A stretch of 59,557 nt of DNA from an uncultured Collinsella sp. (GCA_958348225.1 CATVYG010000011.1:1-59557); one strand, 5' to 3'; positions 1 through 7,651 are shown, numbered from the stretch's first letter. Notes: generated from the letters alone by a model not told the origin. Numbers and translations: made by a program.

Positions 1-26
1 GGCCCGTGGGTTATACCCTAAGAGCA

Positions 27-49
27 AACCACCCTTTTTAAGGGTGGTT
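27..49. terminator. Intergenic hairpin at window start
   Basis: Perfect 10-bp inverted repeat (27-36 against 40-49) with a 3-nt loop. No clear T-tract follows on either strand, so it may be the tail of a gene left of the window or simply a palindrome. Confidence 0.35.
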
Positions 50-91
50 CTGATTGGACAACGCAGGCAGCTTCCATCGTCCGATGCAGAC

Positions 92-199
92 TCGTTCGTC
101 ATCGCGTTTCTTGACTCGTATGAGGTTCGGTTTAAGGTCCGTAGGCGCACGCGCGGTGCGGACGGTAGAAGGCATTTGCGCCGCAACAAGCGCAAATAA
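92..199 (+). pseudogene. 5'-truncated copy of small basic membrane peptide
   Basis: The frame encodes 35 residues matching residues 16-49 of the intact peptide at 528-677, with a few substitutions and one inserted residue near the basic C-terminus. The upstream frame has no start codon, ribosome-binding site or hydrophobic N-terminus. The repeat junction at base 91 falls just before the first matching codon, consistent with loss of the 5' end by unequal recombination. Confidence 0.6.
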
Positions 200-200
200 G

Positions 201-228
201 AATGCCCGGGGTTAGAGGCCCGGGCATT
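201..228 (+). terminator. Terminator of truncated peptide gene
   Basis: A 10-bp perfect stem (AATGCCCGGG and its complement) starts right after the stop codon. The matching position in copy B carries the same stem with a different loop. The T-run is short. Confidence 0.6.
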
Positions 229-527
229 TAACAACACCGGAAACTGGTCGCCCGCGCTTTCGATCACTTACGCGGGGTGCGTCGTTTCCTGTAGTTATTG
301 TATCCCGAATCGCCCCGCCGATTCGGGACATTTTGAAAACGCAAACACGTCGGGCAAATCCGGACAATGCGGCCAGGCTCCGCTGGATGAGGAACCGTGT
401 TTGTAACTATCGAACAAATGTTTGCAATTATTGCGTTTAGCAGCTGCGGGTGCATGCACTCGCAGTAAAATACCCTTGCGACGCATCCCGTGCGCGGGCG
501 GCCGACGACTCGATCGGAGGTCACCAT

Positions 528-677
528 ATGCTGAAATTCCTTAACGCGCTCGCCGCCCTCGCGGCGGTGGGCTCGTTCGTCATCGCGTTTCTTGACTCGT
601 ATGAAGTTCGGTTTAAGGTCCGTAGGCGCACGCGCGGTGCGGACGGTGGACGGCATTTGCGCCGAAAGCGCAAATAA
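528..677 (+). CDS. Small hydrophobic-basic peptide, possible type I toxin
   Basis: A 49-residue ORF with a strong ribosome-binding site (GGAGG, about 7 nt before the ATG). Residues 1-22 are hydrophobic and alanine-rich, enough for one membrane helix. Residues 28-49 are dense in Arg and Lys. One short helix with a charged tail, a terminator just behind the stop and a tandem second copy are typical of type I toxin peptides and of small membrane peptides generally. I do not recognise a named family. Function is inferred from architecture only. Confidence 0.55.
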   Translation: MLKFLNALAALAAVGSFVIAFLDSYEVRFKVRRRTRGADGGRHLRRKRK

Positions 678-825
678 GAATGCCCGGGGGTCGGATCCCG
701 GGCATTTAACAAAAACTGAAAACTAGGCCGCCCGCGCTCTCGTACACTTACGCGGGATGCGTCGTTTCCTATTGACATTGTATCCCGAATCGCCCAGCCG
801 ATTCGGGACATTTTGAAAACGCAAA
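572..825 (+). repeat. Tandem repeat copy B
   Basis: Second copy of the roughly 255-nt unit at 91-345. It contains the body of the intact small-peptide gene, its terminator and the conserved hairpin at about 782-808. Differences from copy A are scattered point changes, and the hairpin arms are kept. Confidence 0.85.
679..706 (+). terminator. Terminator of small-peptide gene
   Basis: A 10-bp stem identical to that at 201-228, with a different 8-nt loop, starts immediately after the TAA stop. Confidence 0.65.
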
Positions 826-871
826 TGCTGGCTTAGGCGCGAACGAAATCTCTTTAATTCCGAAAATTATG

Positions 872-895
872 TATAATTCCAATATAAACTGGAAT
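872..895 (+). promoter_or_regulatory. -10 box overlapped by an operator-like palindrome
   Basis: A consensus TATAAT lies at 872-877. An inverted repeat (ATTCCA at 876-881, TGGAAT at 890-895, 8-nt spacer) overlaps its end. The placement fits autorepression by the winged-helix protein encoded from 908. It also excludes the upstream ATG at 869 as the start, because that lies inside the promoter. Confidence 0.5.
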
Positions 896-907
896 CAAAC
901 GAAAACG

Positions 908-1876
908 ATGGAAATGAACGAAGCGCTAATCTACTTAAAAGAAGCACTAGGCCTCTCCGCCAAGACCAAAACTTGGCCTGGATCCGCACGCTTGCCGCTG
1001 CATCTGCGGGCGATTGAAGTCTGCGCTGTTGACGCAAGCGGTTTTTCGTTTTTGCTTGCAAGCTTGCCTACTGGCGTCGGGCTTCCCGAGGCTAAGAGAG
1101 TCTATAGTCAGCTAGCCTTGCGCGCGGAGACTCCTGTTGTCGTTTCGTTTCCTGATGCCGATGCACGTCAGCGCAAGGCATTGATCGCACAAGGGATTTC
1201 CTTTGTCTGCCCAGGCAGACAGGCTTTTCTTCCATTTATGGGTACAGCCTGCACGGAGAGGGGCGGTGCCCGGTTTCGCAACCACGCGACCAAGATGTCA
1301 CCCAACGCGCAGGCTGCCGCAATCTGGGGAGCAGCCCAGGAGCCATATCGTCCCTATGACCTTTGTCGCGCGCTTGGGATTTCGGCAAGCCGCGCGAGTG
1401 AGGCCATAACCGAGCTTGTTGACAGGGGGCTCGCGAGGCGCGAGCGTCGCGAGCGACGTGTCGTCGTGTTCCCTGTTGCCGTTGATCTTCTGCTCAGCGA
1501 ACACATGGCAGAGCTCTCCTCGCCTGTCTCGAAGGTCTTTTTTGCAAGGAAGACGCCGCAGATCGACTATCTTGTTGACGCCGGGGAGACGGCGCTCGCT
1601 GCGCGTTCGATGCTCGCTGCGCCGGGCATGGAACAAAAGGCCGTCTTAAGAAGAGCATGGCGTCAACTGAGCGATCTCGAAGTCGCAGACGGGGAGTTGC
1701 CGGATAACGAAACGGCGATGATCCAAGTGTGGCGCTATGCGCCCGTGTTTGCCGACTCCTCCCGCGTCGACGACATTTCGCTTGCGCTATCTTTGGCGGC
1801 AATCGACGATGAGCGAATTCAGCTCGAAGTCGATCGCATGTTTGGAAAGGAATATCCATGGCAAGAAGCGCTGTAG
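908..1876 (+). CDS. AbiEi-like winged-helix antitoxin/repressor
   Basis: A protein of 322 residues. The middle, about residues 130-190, reads as a MarR/AbiEi-type winged helix (ALGISASRASEAITELVDRG), followed by a charged wing rich in Arg and Glu. The C-terminal half resembles the AbiEi antitoxin body. The start at 908 is chosen because the earlier ATG sits in the -10 box. Its 3' end overlaps the next gene by 19 bases, as in coupled toxin-antitoxin pairs. In AbiE systems this protein represses its own promoter and opposes the nucleotidyltransferase toxin. Assignment rests mainly on context plus the winged helix. Confidence 0.6.
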   Translation: MEMNEALIYLKEALGLSAKTKTWPGSARLPLHLRAIEVCAVDASGFSFLLASLPTGVGLPEAKRVYSQLALRAETPVVVSFPDADARQRKALIAQGISFVCPGRQAFLPFMGTACTERGGARFRNHATKMSPNAQAAAIWGAAQEPYRPYDLCRALGISASRASEAITELVDRGLARRERRERRVVVFPVAVDLLLSEHMAELSSPVSKVFFARKTPQIDYLVDAGETALAARSMLAAPGMEQKAVLRRAWRQLSDLEVADGELPDNETAMIQVWRYAPVFADSSRVDDISLALSLAAIDDERIQLEVDRMFGKEYPWQEAL

Positions 1877-2631
1877 AAGGCCTTCAAGAATTTCAGCAGC
1901 ATATGCAAAAAGCTGCAGGATCGTATGCTCTTATTGGCGGCACGGCATGCGACATTTTGCTCGCGGAGGCGGGACTTCCGTTTAGGATGACTCACGATTT
2001 TGATGTGGTAATTGTCGCCGATGACCGTTTGCCTCAGACGGCAGAAGCCATATGGACTTTGGTGCGTGATGGCGGCTACCGCTGCGGCTGGGGCGAAGGC
2101 AAAGGCTCATGTTTTTATCGGTTTACAGAGCCTAAGAGGCCGGGTTACCCCCATATGATCGAGCTCTTCGCGAAGTGCCCCGACTTTCTAAAGGGTCGTG
2201 AGGGGATTGATGTGGCACCAATTCACGTTGATGAAAACATAAGCAGTCTTTCGGCAATTTTATTGGACGATGCTTACTACAGCTTGTTCCTTCAGGGAAT
2301 CCGGACCGTAGACGGCGTTTCGGTCCTGGGTACGGAATACATTGTCCCGTTCAAAGCGAAGGCGTATCTCGACCTAAAAGCTAGAAGGGAAGCGGGGGAG
2401 AACGTTGATTCGAAGAAGGTAAAAAAGCATAAACGCGATGCGCTGAGGCTTGCTCAGCTGCTTGGCGAGTCGGAAGGTGTCGATCTGCGCGGAGAACTGA
2501 AGGACGATATGCTTGCGTTTGTTAAAGATTGCGAGGTGGGCGACGTCAATCTGAAACAGATTGGGGTTGCGGGCGTAACGATGGCGCAGTTGCTCGAGAC
2601 GATGAAAGCAACATATGGCTTGATTAGTTGA
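1858..2631 (+). CDS. AbiEii-like nucleotidyltransferase (type IV toxin family)
   Basis: A protein of 257 residues. The N-terminus has the nucleotidyltransferase signature: a GGTA loop at residues 27-30 and the metal-binding pair Asp47-x-Asp49 in a hydrophobic strand. The C-terminal region (KAKAYLDLKARREAG, then a lysine-rich KKVKKHKRDALRLAQLL) matches the helical part of AbiEii/AbiGii proteins. Known members transfer nucleotides to tRNA or other targets, causing growth arrest or phage abortive infection. It overlaps and is probably translationally coupled to the upstream AbiEi-like gene. Activity on a particular target cannot be read from sequence. Confidence 0.7.
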   Translation: MARSAVEGLQEFQQHMQKAAGSYALIGGTACDILLAEAGLPFRMTHDFDVVIVADDRLPQTAEAIWTLVRDGGYRCGWGEGKGSCFYRFTEPKRPGYPHMIELFAKCPDFLKGREGIDVAPIHVDENISSLSAILLDDAYYSLFLQGIRTVDGVSVLGTEYIVPFKAKAYLDLKARREAGENVDSKKVKKHKRDALRLAQLLGESEGVDLRGELKDDMLAFVKDCEVGDVNLKQIGVAGVTMAQLLETMKATYGLIS

Positions 2632-2742
2632 GTGGGGTAACGTGGCCCGGACGGTGCAGTCTAGCTGCGTTGTCCGGCGCGGAAGCTCGCTAATCGGCTA
2701 TTATTTGTTTAGACAACCTGAGCTGTAGAGGAGTGACCGGCG

Positions 2743-3681
2743 ATGGTGCAGGGCGCCAAACATATGAAGAGCAATAACGCTGCGGCCAACGGCGGCTCAA
2801 GCCCTCAGCCCAAACCTCAACCAAAGCCCAAGCGCCGTCGCAAGCGGCTGCCGCGCTGGGCCGACCGGCTCATCACCATCGTCATCATCCTTATTGGCGT
2901 GGGCCTTATGACCTGGCCGTGGATCTTGGACCGGCTCGAGGCCTCGGGCGTGTTCAACCAGATCAGCACGGTGTCCAGCACCGTGGACGCGCTGTCTGCC
3001 GAGGAGCGCGAGCGCATCCTGCTCCAGGCGCGCTCCTTTAATGAGCAGCTGGCGGGCGAGGCCACCGAGCTCCCCGCCGACCAGATTGAGCCCTACGCTC
3101 AGCAGCTCATCTTTGACCGCGACCCCATGATGAGCTGGGTCGAGATCCCCTCCATCGACGTGAGCATGCCCATCTACCACGGCACGAGCGAAGAAGTCCT
3201 TATGGCGGGCGTCGGCCACCTGGAGGGCACGAGCCTGCCGGTGGGCGGCACCTCGACGCATTGCGTGCTCACCGCGCACTCGGGTATGCGCAACCTGAGC
3301 ATGTTCGACGACATTCACTCGCTGGAGCCCGGCGACCTGGTGCTGCTGCACACCATGAACAAGACGCTCGCCTACAAGATGGTGGACTCCGAGGTGGTGC
3401 TGCCCGAGGAGATGGAGTCGCTGACCATCGAGCCCGGCGCCGACAAGGTGACGCTCGTCACCTGCACGCCCTACGGCGTGAACGACCACCGCCTGCTGGT
3501 GCATTGCGTGCGCACCAAGTACAACAAGAAGGACGTCGACAAGCAAAAGTCGCTGGCCGGCCGCCACTGGGGCAAGCGTGAGTTTGCCGTGCTCATCGTG
3601 GTCGTAGCCATTGTGCTGTTGCTGCTGGACATCGTGATCCACGCGGTCCGCAAGCGCCGCAAGGCCAAGGCCTCGGCATAA
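2743..3681 (+). CDS. Class C (pilus-type) sortase
   Basis: A protein of 312 residues. There is a Pro/Lys-rich cytoplasmic N-terminus, a membrane helix at about 42-62, the sortase fold, and a second membrane helix at about 282-300 with a basic tail. The C-terminal anchor is typical of class C. Catalytic residues are His179 (TAHSGM), Cys241 (TLVTC) and Arg250 (NDHRLLV). DRDPMMSW at 125-132 sits where class C enzymes carry their active-site lid. The family polymerises LPXTG pilins or anchors them to the wall. No pilin or LPXTG protein is encoded nearby, so the substrate lies elsewhere. An AGAGGAG ribosome-binding site precedes the ATG. Confidence 0.88.
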   Translation: MVQGAKHMKSNNAAANGGSSPQPKPQPKPKRRRKRLPRWADRLITIVIILIGVGLMTWPWILDRLEASGVFNQISTVSSTVDALSAEERERILLQARSFNEQLAGEATELPADQIEPYAQQLIFDRDPMMSWVEIPSIDVSMPIYHGTSEEVLMAGVGHLEGTSLPVGGTSTHCVLTAHSGMRNLSMFDDIHSLEPGDLVLLHTMNKTLAYKMVDSEVVLPEEMESLTIEPGADKVTLVTCTPYGVNDHRLLVHCVRTKYNKKDVDKQKSLAGRHWGKREFAVLIVVVAIVLLLLDIVIHAVRKRRKAKASA

Positions 3682-3694
3682 GACATCGTTCAGA

Positions 3695-3729
3695 ACCACC
3701 ACAATGGGGATAGGCACCTTTGCGGTGGT
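3695..3729. repeat. 35-bp palindromic repeat (ACCACCACAA family)
   Basis: Palindrome with arms ACCACCACAA and its near complement around a GGGGATAGG centre. The reverse complement of the palindrome at 32071-32105 matches it over the full 35 bases with three differences. It lies between the sortase gene and gatC, in a 326-bp stretch with no gene. Confidence 0.75.
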
Positions 3730-3744
3730 CGGGGGCTTCCAAAC

Positions 3745-3801
3745 CATCACAACATTCGATGAAAATCGCGATTTTGACGAAAAACGTCGAATGTTGTGAT
3801 G
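3745..3801. repeat. Long hairpin with 15-bp perfect arms
   Basis: CATCACAACATTCGA at 3745-3759 is exactly complementary to 3787-3801. The 27-nt loop contains shorter self-complementary AAAATCGCGATTTT-like sequence. It lies downstream of the sortase gene and could act as a processing or termination structure. No T-tract is evident. Confidence 0.6.
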
Positions 3802-4007
3802 CTTTTCGTTGCGGGCGAGATGGTTTTCCTTGTGGGCGGGACGGTTTTCGCTATGGACGGCGCGGTTTCGCTGCAGAATCGCCAGCCCGCCGCCTGCCAG
3901 CCCGCCGCCCTCGTTACGTTTTCGCTGCATTTGGGTAAAGCACCTGCTCCAAGCGGCGTTGGCTTGTATACTAGAGCGGTTTATCTGTTATGCGGAAGGG
4001 AGCGCCT

Positions 4008-4319
4008 ATGGCACTCAGCGAGAAAGACGTGCGCGGCATCGCCGAGTACGCAAAGATCGCACTGACCGATGACGAGCTCACCCAGATGACGTCCTACATG
4101 AACGACGCCGTCCAGATGCTCGAGCCCGTCTTGCAATATGACTTGCCCGACGTGGAGCCCACGTTCCATCCCATCGGAAGCCTGTCCAACGTGATGGGCG
4201 ATGACCTGCGCGAGCCCGAGCGCGACCTGCCGCTCGACGTCGCGCTCGAAAACGCCGGCAGCGCGCGCGACCGCTACTTCCGCGTGCCGTCCATTTTGGG
4301 AGAGGGGGAGAGCGAGTAA
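4008..4319 (+). CDS. gatC: Asp-tRNA(Asn)/Glu-tRNA(Gln) amidotransferase subunit C
   Basis: 103 residues with the GatC pattern: an N-terminal helix pair (SEKDVRGIAEYAKIALTDDELT) and a C-terminal segment of LREPERD type followed by a short arm ending in FRVP. GatC clamps GatA and GatB together in the amidotransferase that makes Gln-tRNA and/or Asn-tRNA from misacylated precursors. The start at 4008 has a GGAAGGGA ribosome-binding site and is preferred to the in-frame ATG at 3990. It overlaps gatA by one base (TAATG). Confidence 0.93.
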   Translation: MALSEKDVRGIAEYAKIALTDDELTQMTSYMNDAVQMLEPVLQYDLPDVEPTFHPIGSLSNVMGDDLREPERDLPLDVALENAGSARDRYFRVPSILGEGESE

Positions 4320-5833
4320 TGGCGCTAAGCTTCGATTCCCTTACCGCCGCCCAGATCGCCGCGGGCGTTGCCGCCGGCGACTTTACCGCTACCGAGGTGG
4401 CCCAGGCCTCCCTTGCTGCCATCGAGGCACGCGAGGGCGGGGTCCAGGCATTCCTGCAGGTAGCGCCCGAGCTTGCGCTCGAAGCTGCTGCACACGTGGA
4501 TGCCGACCGTGCCGCAGGCAAGCCGCTGCCCCCGCTCGCGGGCGTGCCGCTGGCCATTAAGGACAACATGAACCTCGTGGGCACGCGCACCACCTGCGCT
4601 TCCCGCATGCTCGAGAACTACCAGAGCGTCTACACCGCCACCTGCGTCCAGCGCATGCTCGACGTCGGCTGCCTGCCCATGGGCAAGGCCAACATGGACG
4701 AGTTCGCCTTTGGTAGCTCCACCGAGAGCTCGGCGTTCCACCGCACTAACAACCCCTGGGATACCGAGCGCGTGCCCGGCGGCTCCTCGGGTGGCTCCGC
4801 TGCCGCCGTCGCCGCGGGCGAGGTCGCGCTCTCGCTGGGCTCGGACACCGGCGGCTCCATCCGTCAGCCGGCGTCGCTGTGCGGCGTGGTGGGCTTTAAG
4901 CCCACGTATGGCGCCGTGAGCCGTTACGGCGTGGTTGCCTTTGGCTCGTCGCTCGACCAGGTGGGCCCCTTTGGCCGCACGGTCGAGGATGTCGCTCTGG
5001 CCATGAATGCGCTTACCGGCGCGGGCCACGATCCGTACGACTGCACCAGCCAGGATTGCGCCGTCGACTTTACCGAGCATCTCAACGACAGCATCGAGGG
5101 CAAGCGCGTGGGCATTATCCCTGCGTTTATGGAGGCTGAGGGCCTGACGCCCGAGGTCAAGGCCGCTGTTCAGCGCGCCGCCCAGGAGCTGCAGAACCAG
5201 GGTGCCGAGCTGGTCGAGGTCGACCTGCCGCACCTGGACGCCGCCATCGCCGCCTACTACGTCATCGGCCCGGCCGAGGCGTTCTCCAACCTGGCCCGCT
5301 TCGACGGCATTCGCTACGGCTATCAGGAGGAGGGCTGCGCCAACCTGTCCGACCAGAGCTCGCTCTCGCGCGCCCACGGCTTTGGCGCCGAGGCCAAGCG
5401 CCGTCAGATGCTCGGCGCCTACCTGCTGAGCTCGGGCGTGTACGACAAGTACTACTACGCTGCGCAAAAGGCCCGCACGCTCATCACGCAGGACTACGAC
5501 GCCGCGTATGCCAAGGTGGACACCATCCTCATGCCCGCCTCGCCGCGCACGGCCTTTAAGTTTGGCGAGATCAGCGACCCCACGCAGATGTATCTCTCCG
5601 ACCTGTACACCATCTCGCTCAACATTTGCGGCAACGGTGGCATCTCGGTGCCGCTGGGCCTGGGCGAGGATACTCGGCTGCCCGTTTCTGCCCAGCTGGT
5701 TGGTCCGGCGTTTAAGGACCGTCAGCTGCTCACGTTTGCCCGCGCCCTGGAGCGCGGCTTTGCCGATGCCGCCACGGGTGCGCCCGCGCTTTCCGTCGCG
5801 CCCGATTTTGCCGGGAAGGGAGGCGAGCTGTAA
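4319..5833 (+). CDS. gatA: Amidotransferase subunit A (amidase-signature glutaminase)
   Basis: 504 residues of the amidase-signature family. The Ser-cisSer-Lys triad is visible as Lys81 (AIKDNM), Ser156 in PGGSSGGSAAAVAAG, and Ser180 (DTGGS). GatA hydrolyses glutamine and passes ammonia to GatB for transamidation of Glu-tRNA(Gln) or Asp-tRNA(Asn). The start overlaps the gatC stop by one base, and its own stop overlaps the gatB start the same way, so the three subunits are translationally coupled. Length and motifs are complete. Confidence 0.96.
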   Translation: MALSFDSLTAAQIAAGVAAGDFTATEVAQASLAAIEAREGGVQAFLQVAPELALEAAAHVDADRAAGKPLPPLAGVPLAIKDNMNLVGTRTTCASRMLENYQSVYTATCVQRMLDVGCLPMGKANMDEFAFGSSTESSAFHRTNNPWDTERVPGGSSGGSAAAVAAGEVALSLGSDTGGSIRQPASLCGVVGFKPTYGAVSRYGVVAFGSSLDQVGPFGRTVEDVALAMNALTGAGHDPYDCTSQDCAVDFTEHLNDSIEGKRVGIIPAFMEAEGLTPEVKAAVQRAAQELQNQGAELVEVDLPHLDAAIAAYYVIGPAEAFSNLARFDGIRYGYQEEGCANLSDQSSLSRAHGFGAEAKRRQMLGAYLLSSGVYDKYYYAAQKARTLITQDYDAAYAKVDTILMPASPRTAFKFGEISDPTQMYLSDLYTISLNICGNGGISVPLGLGEDTRLPVSAQLVGPAFKDRQLLTFARALERGFADAATGAPALSVAPDFAGKGGEL

Positions 5834-7509
5834 TGAAGGAGCTTTCTGAGGTCCTGCAGGATTGGGAGGCCGTGATCGGCCTGGAGATCCATACCGAGCT
5901 CACCGCACTCGATACCAAGATGTTCTGCAACTGCAAGCTCAGCCACGATGACGAGCCCAACGCCAACGTGTGCCCGGTGTGCCTGGGCCTGCCCGGCGCC
6001 CTGCCGGTGCCCAACAAGCGCGCCATCGAGAGCATCGTCAGGGCCGGTCTCGCCACCAACTGCGAGATCCAGCGCCACTCGATGTTCTACCGCAAGCACT
6101 ACTTTTATCCCGATATGGCCAAGAACTTCCAGACCACGCAGGGTCCGGTCGCCTTTGCCATGTACGGTCACCTGGACCTGGACGTGACCGGTCGCGGTGC
6201 CGCCGAGCGCCCCGACTGCGCGTTTGGCGAGGCCGAGGCTCAAAGCCTGGCGAGCGCCTCGGCCAACGCCGAGGGCCTGTCCACGTCCATGACGTCGACC
6301 ATGCGCGAGGGCAATCAGCGCGCCGGCCACCTGGCCAGCTACGACGCGTCCAACCTGCAGATGCCCGAGCGTCGCGAGGACGGTTCCTATACGGTGCCCA
6401 TTCGCATCCTGCGCATCCACATGGAGGAGGACGCCGCCAAGATGGTCCACGTGGGCGGCGCCGAGGGCCGCATTACCGCCGCGGCCGAGTCGCTCGTCGA
6501 CTACAACCGCTGCGGTACGCCGCTGATCGAGCTTGTCACCGAACCCGACTTGCGTACGCCCGAGGAGGCTCGCCTGTTTATGGAGAAGCTCCGTCGCATC
6601 TTTGTGACGCTGGGCATTTCGGACTGCTCCATGGAGAAGGGCTCCATGCGCTGCGACGGCAACGTGTCGCTGCGTCGCCGCGGCGAGACCAAGCTGGGCA
6701 CCAAGACCGAGCTCAAGAACCTCAACTCGTTTAAGAGTCTGCACGATGGCCTTGCCTACGAGATCTGCCGCCAGGCCGAGGTGCTCGAGGAGGGCGGCAT
6801 CATCTATCAGGAGACCCGCCACTGGGAGCCCAGCCGCAAGCGCACCGTGGTCATGCGTGTGAAGGAGACGGCCGACGACTATCGCCTGTTCCCTGATCCC
6901 GACCTGGCGCCGTTCGACCTGGACGACGAGTTCATCGACCGCTGCCGTGGCGAGATCCCCGAGCTGCCCGATGCCAAGCGCGCCCGTTTTGAGGCCGACT
7001 TTGGCATTAAGACGGCCGACGCCGAGCAGATTGCCGGCGACCCGGAGTTTGCCGAGTTCTTTGAGGCAGCCGCTGCCGGTATGGCCGGTAAGGAGGCCCA
7101 GACGGTCGCAAACTTGCTGGTTAACGAGATGATCGCCTACCTTAAGGGCGCGGGCGTCTCGCTCGCCGAGTCCGGCATCGCGCCGGCTCAGGTGGCAGCG
7201 CTGGCTAAGCTGCTGGCGACCGATGCCATCAGCTCCAACCAGGCGCACGAGGTCTTTGAGGCCATGGCCCAGACCGGTGACGACCCTAACAAGATCGTCG
7301 ACGAGCGCGGTATGCGTCAGGTAAGCGATGCCGGCGCGCTGCAGCCGATTGTGGACGAGGTGCTGGCAAACTGTGCCGATCAGGCGCAGCAGTATCGTGA
7401 CGGCAACCAGAAGGTCATCGGCTTTTTGGTGGGCCAGTGCATGAAGGCGAGCCGCGGCAAGGGCAACCCGAAGCTCTTCAACGAGTTGCTGAGAACGTCG
7501 CTCTCGTAA
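5833..7509 (+). CDS. gatB: Amidotransferase subunit B (tRNA-binding kinase subunit)
   Basis: 558 residues, longer than the roughly 475-500 usual for GatB. The N-terminus (WEAVIGLEIHTEL, CPVCLGLPGALPVPN, FYRKHYFYPDMAKNFQTTQ) is the conserved cradle that activates the misacylated tRNA with ATP. The extra length lies at about residues 120-188, an Ala/Ser/Glu-rich segment before the conserved IRILRIHMEEDAAKMVH. The C-terminus has the helical YqeY-like tail domain. It is the last gene of gatCAB and is followed within 3 nt by the inverted-repeat element at 7513. Confidence 0.96.
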   Translation: MKELSEVLQDWEAVIGLEIHTELTALDTKMFCNCKLSHDDEPNANVCPVCLGLPGALPVPNKRAIESIVRAGLATNCEIQRHSMFYRKHYFYPDMAKNFQTTQGPVAFAMYGHLDLDVTGRGAAERPDCAFGEAEAQSLASASANAEGLSTSMTSTMREGNQRAGHLASYDASNLQMPERREDGSYTVPIRILRIHMEEDAAKMVHVGGAEGRITAAAESLVDYNRCGTPLIELVTEPDLRTPEEARLFMEKLRRIFVTLGISDCSMEKGSMRCDGNVSLRRRGETKLGTKTELKNLNSFKSLHDGLAYEICRQAEVLEEGGIIYQETRHWEPSRKRTVVMRVKETADDYRLFPDPDLAPFDLDDEFIDRCRGEIPELPDAKRARFEADFGIKTADAEQIAGDPEFAEFFEAAAAGMAGKEAQTVANLLVNEMIAYLKGAGVSLAESGIAPAQVAALAKLLATDAISSNQAHEVFEAMAQTGDDPNKIVDERGMRQVSDAGALQPIVDEVLANCADQAQQYRDGNQKVIGFLVGQCMKASRGKGNPKLFNELLRTSLS

Positions 7510-7512
7510 ACG

Positions 7513-7648
7513 GGAACCGAGGGGCCGGGCACAGGGCCTTGCCTCTCAATTTCGGACAGTCCTGACTCACGACGGAGGCGCCACTGGCGCCTCCTGTTCG
7601 TGCGGAACTCATTGAGAGGCAAGGCCCTGTGCCCGGCCCCTCGGTTCC
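7513..7648 (+). repeat. Core-plus-arms inverted-repeat element E1
   Basis: The 38-nt arms at 7513-7550 and 7611-7648 are exactly complementary. The 60-nt core between them contains a second perfect hairpin (7574-7594, stem GGAGGCGCCA). The core edges TCGGACAGTCCTGACTC and TCGTGCGGAACTC recur exactly in the element at 23087-23220, while most of the arm sequence differs. It begins 3 nt after the gatB stop codon. This could be a structured 3' UTR, a terminator-like RNA or a mobile palindromic element. Confidence 0.85.
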
Positions 7649-7651
7649 GTG

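Larger units (their letters stand above)
91..345 (+). repeat. Tandem repeat copy A
   Basis: This stretch is nearly identical to 572-825 (copy B), offset by about 480 bases. The shared unit holds the 3' part of a small-peptide gene, a terminator hairpin (201-228), and a hairpin at about 302-328 built on a GATTCGGG-type arm. The left edge of copy A cuts the peptide gene after its start, so copy A looks like a partial duplicate. Confidence 0.85.

Noticed and set aside
2797..3930. Long minus-strand open frame opposite the sortase gene
   Set aside because: It is the antisense of a well-supported gene in high-GC DNA. The peptide is His/Val/Gly-rich with no known motif and no start signal.
5722..7248. 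508-codon minus-strand open frame opposite gatB
   Set aside because: Shadow of gatB codon usage, with no domain or ribosome-binding site.
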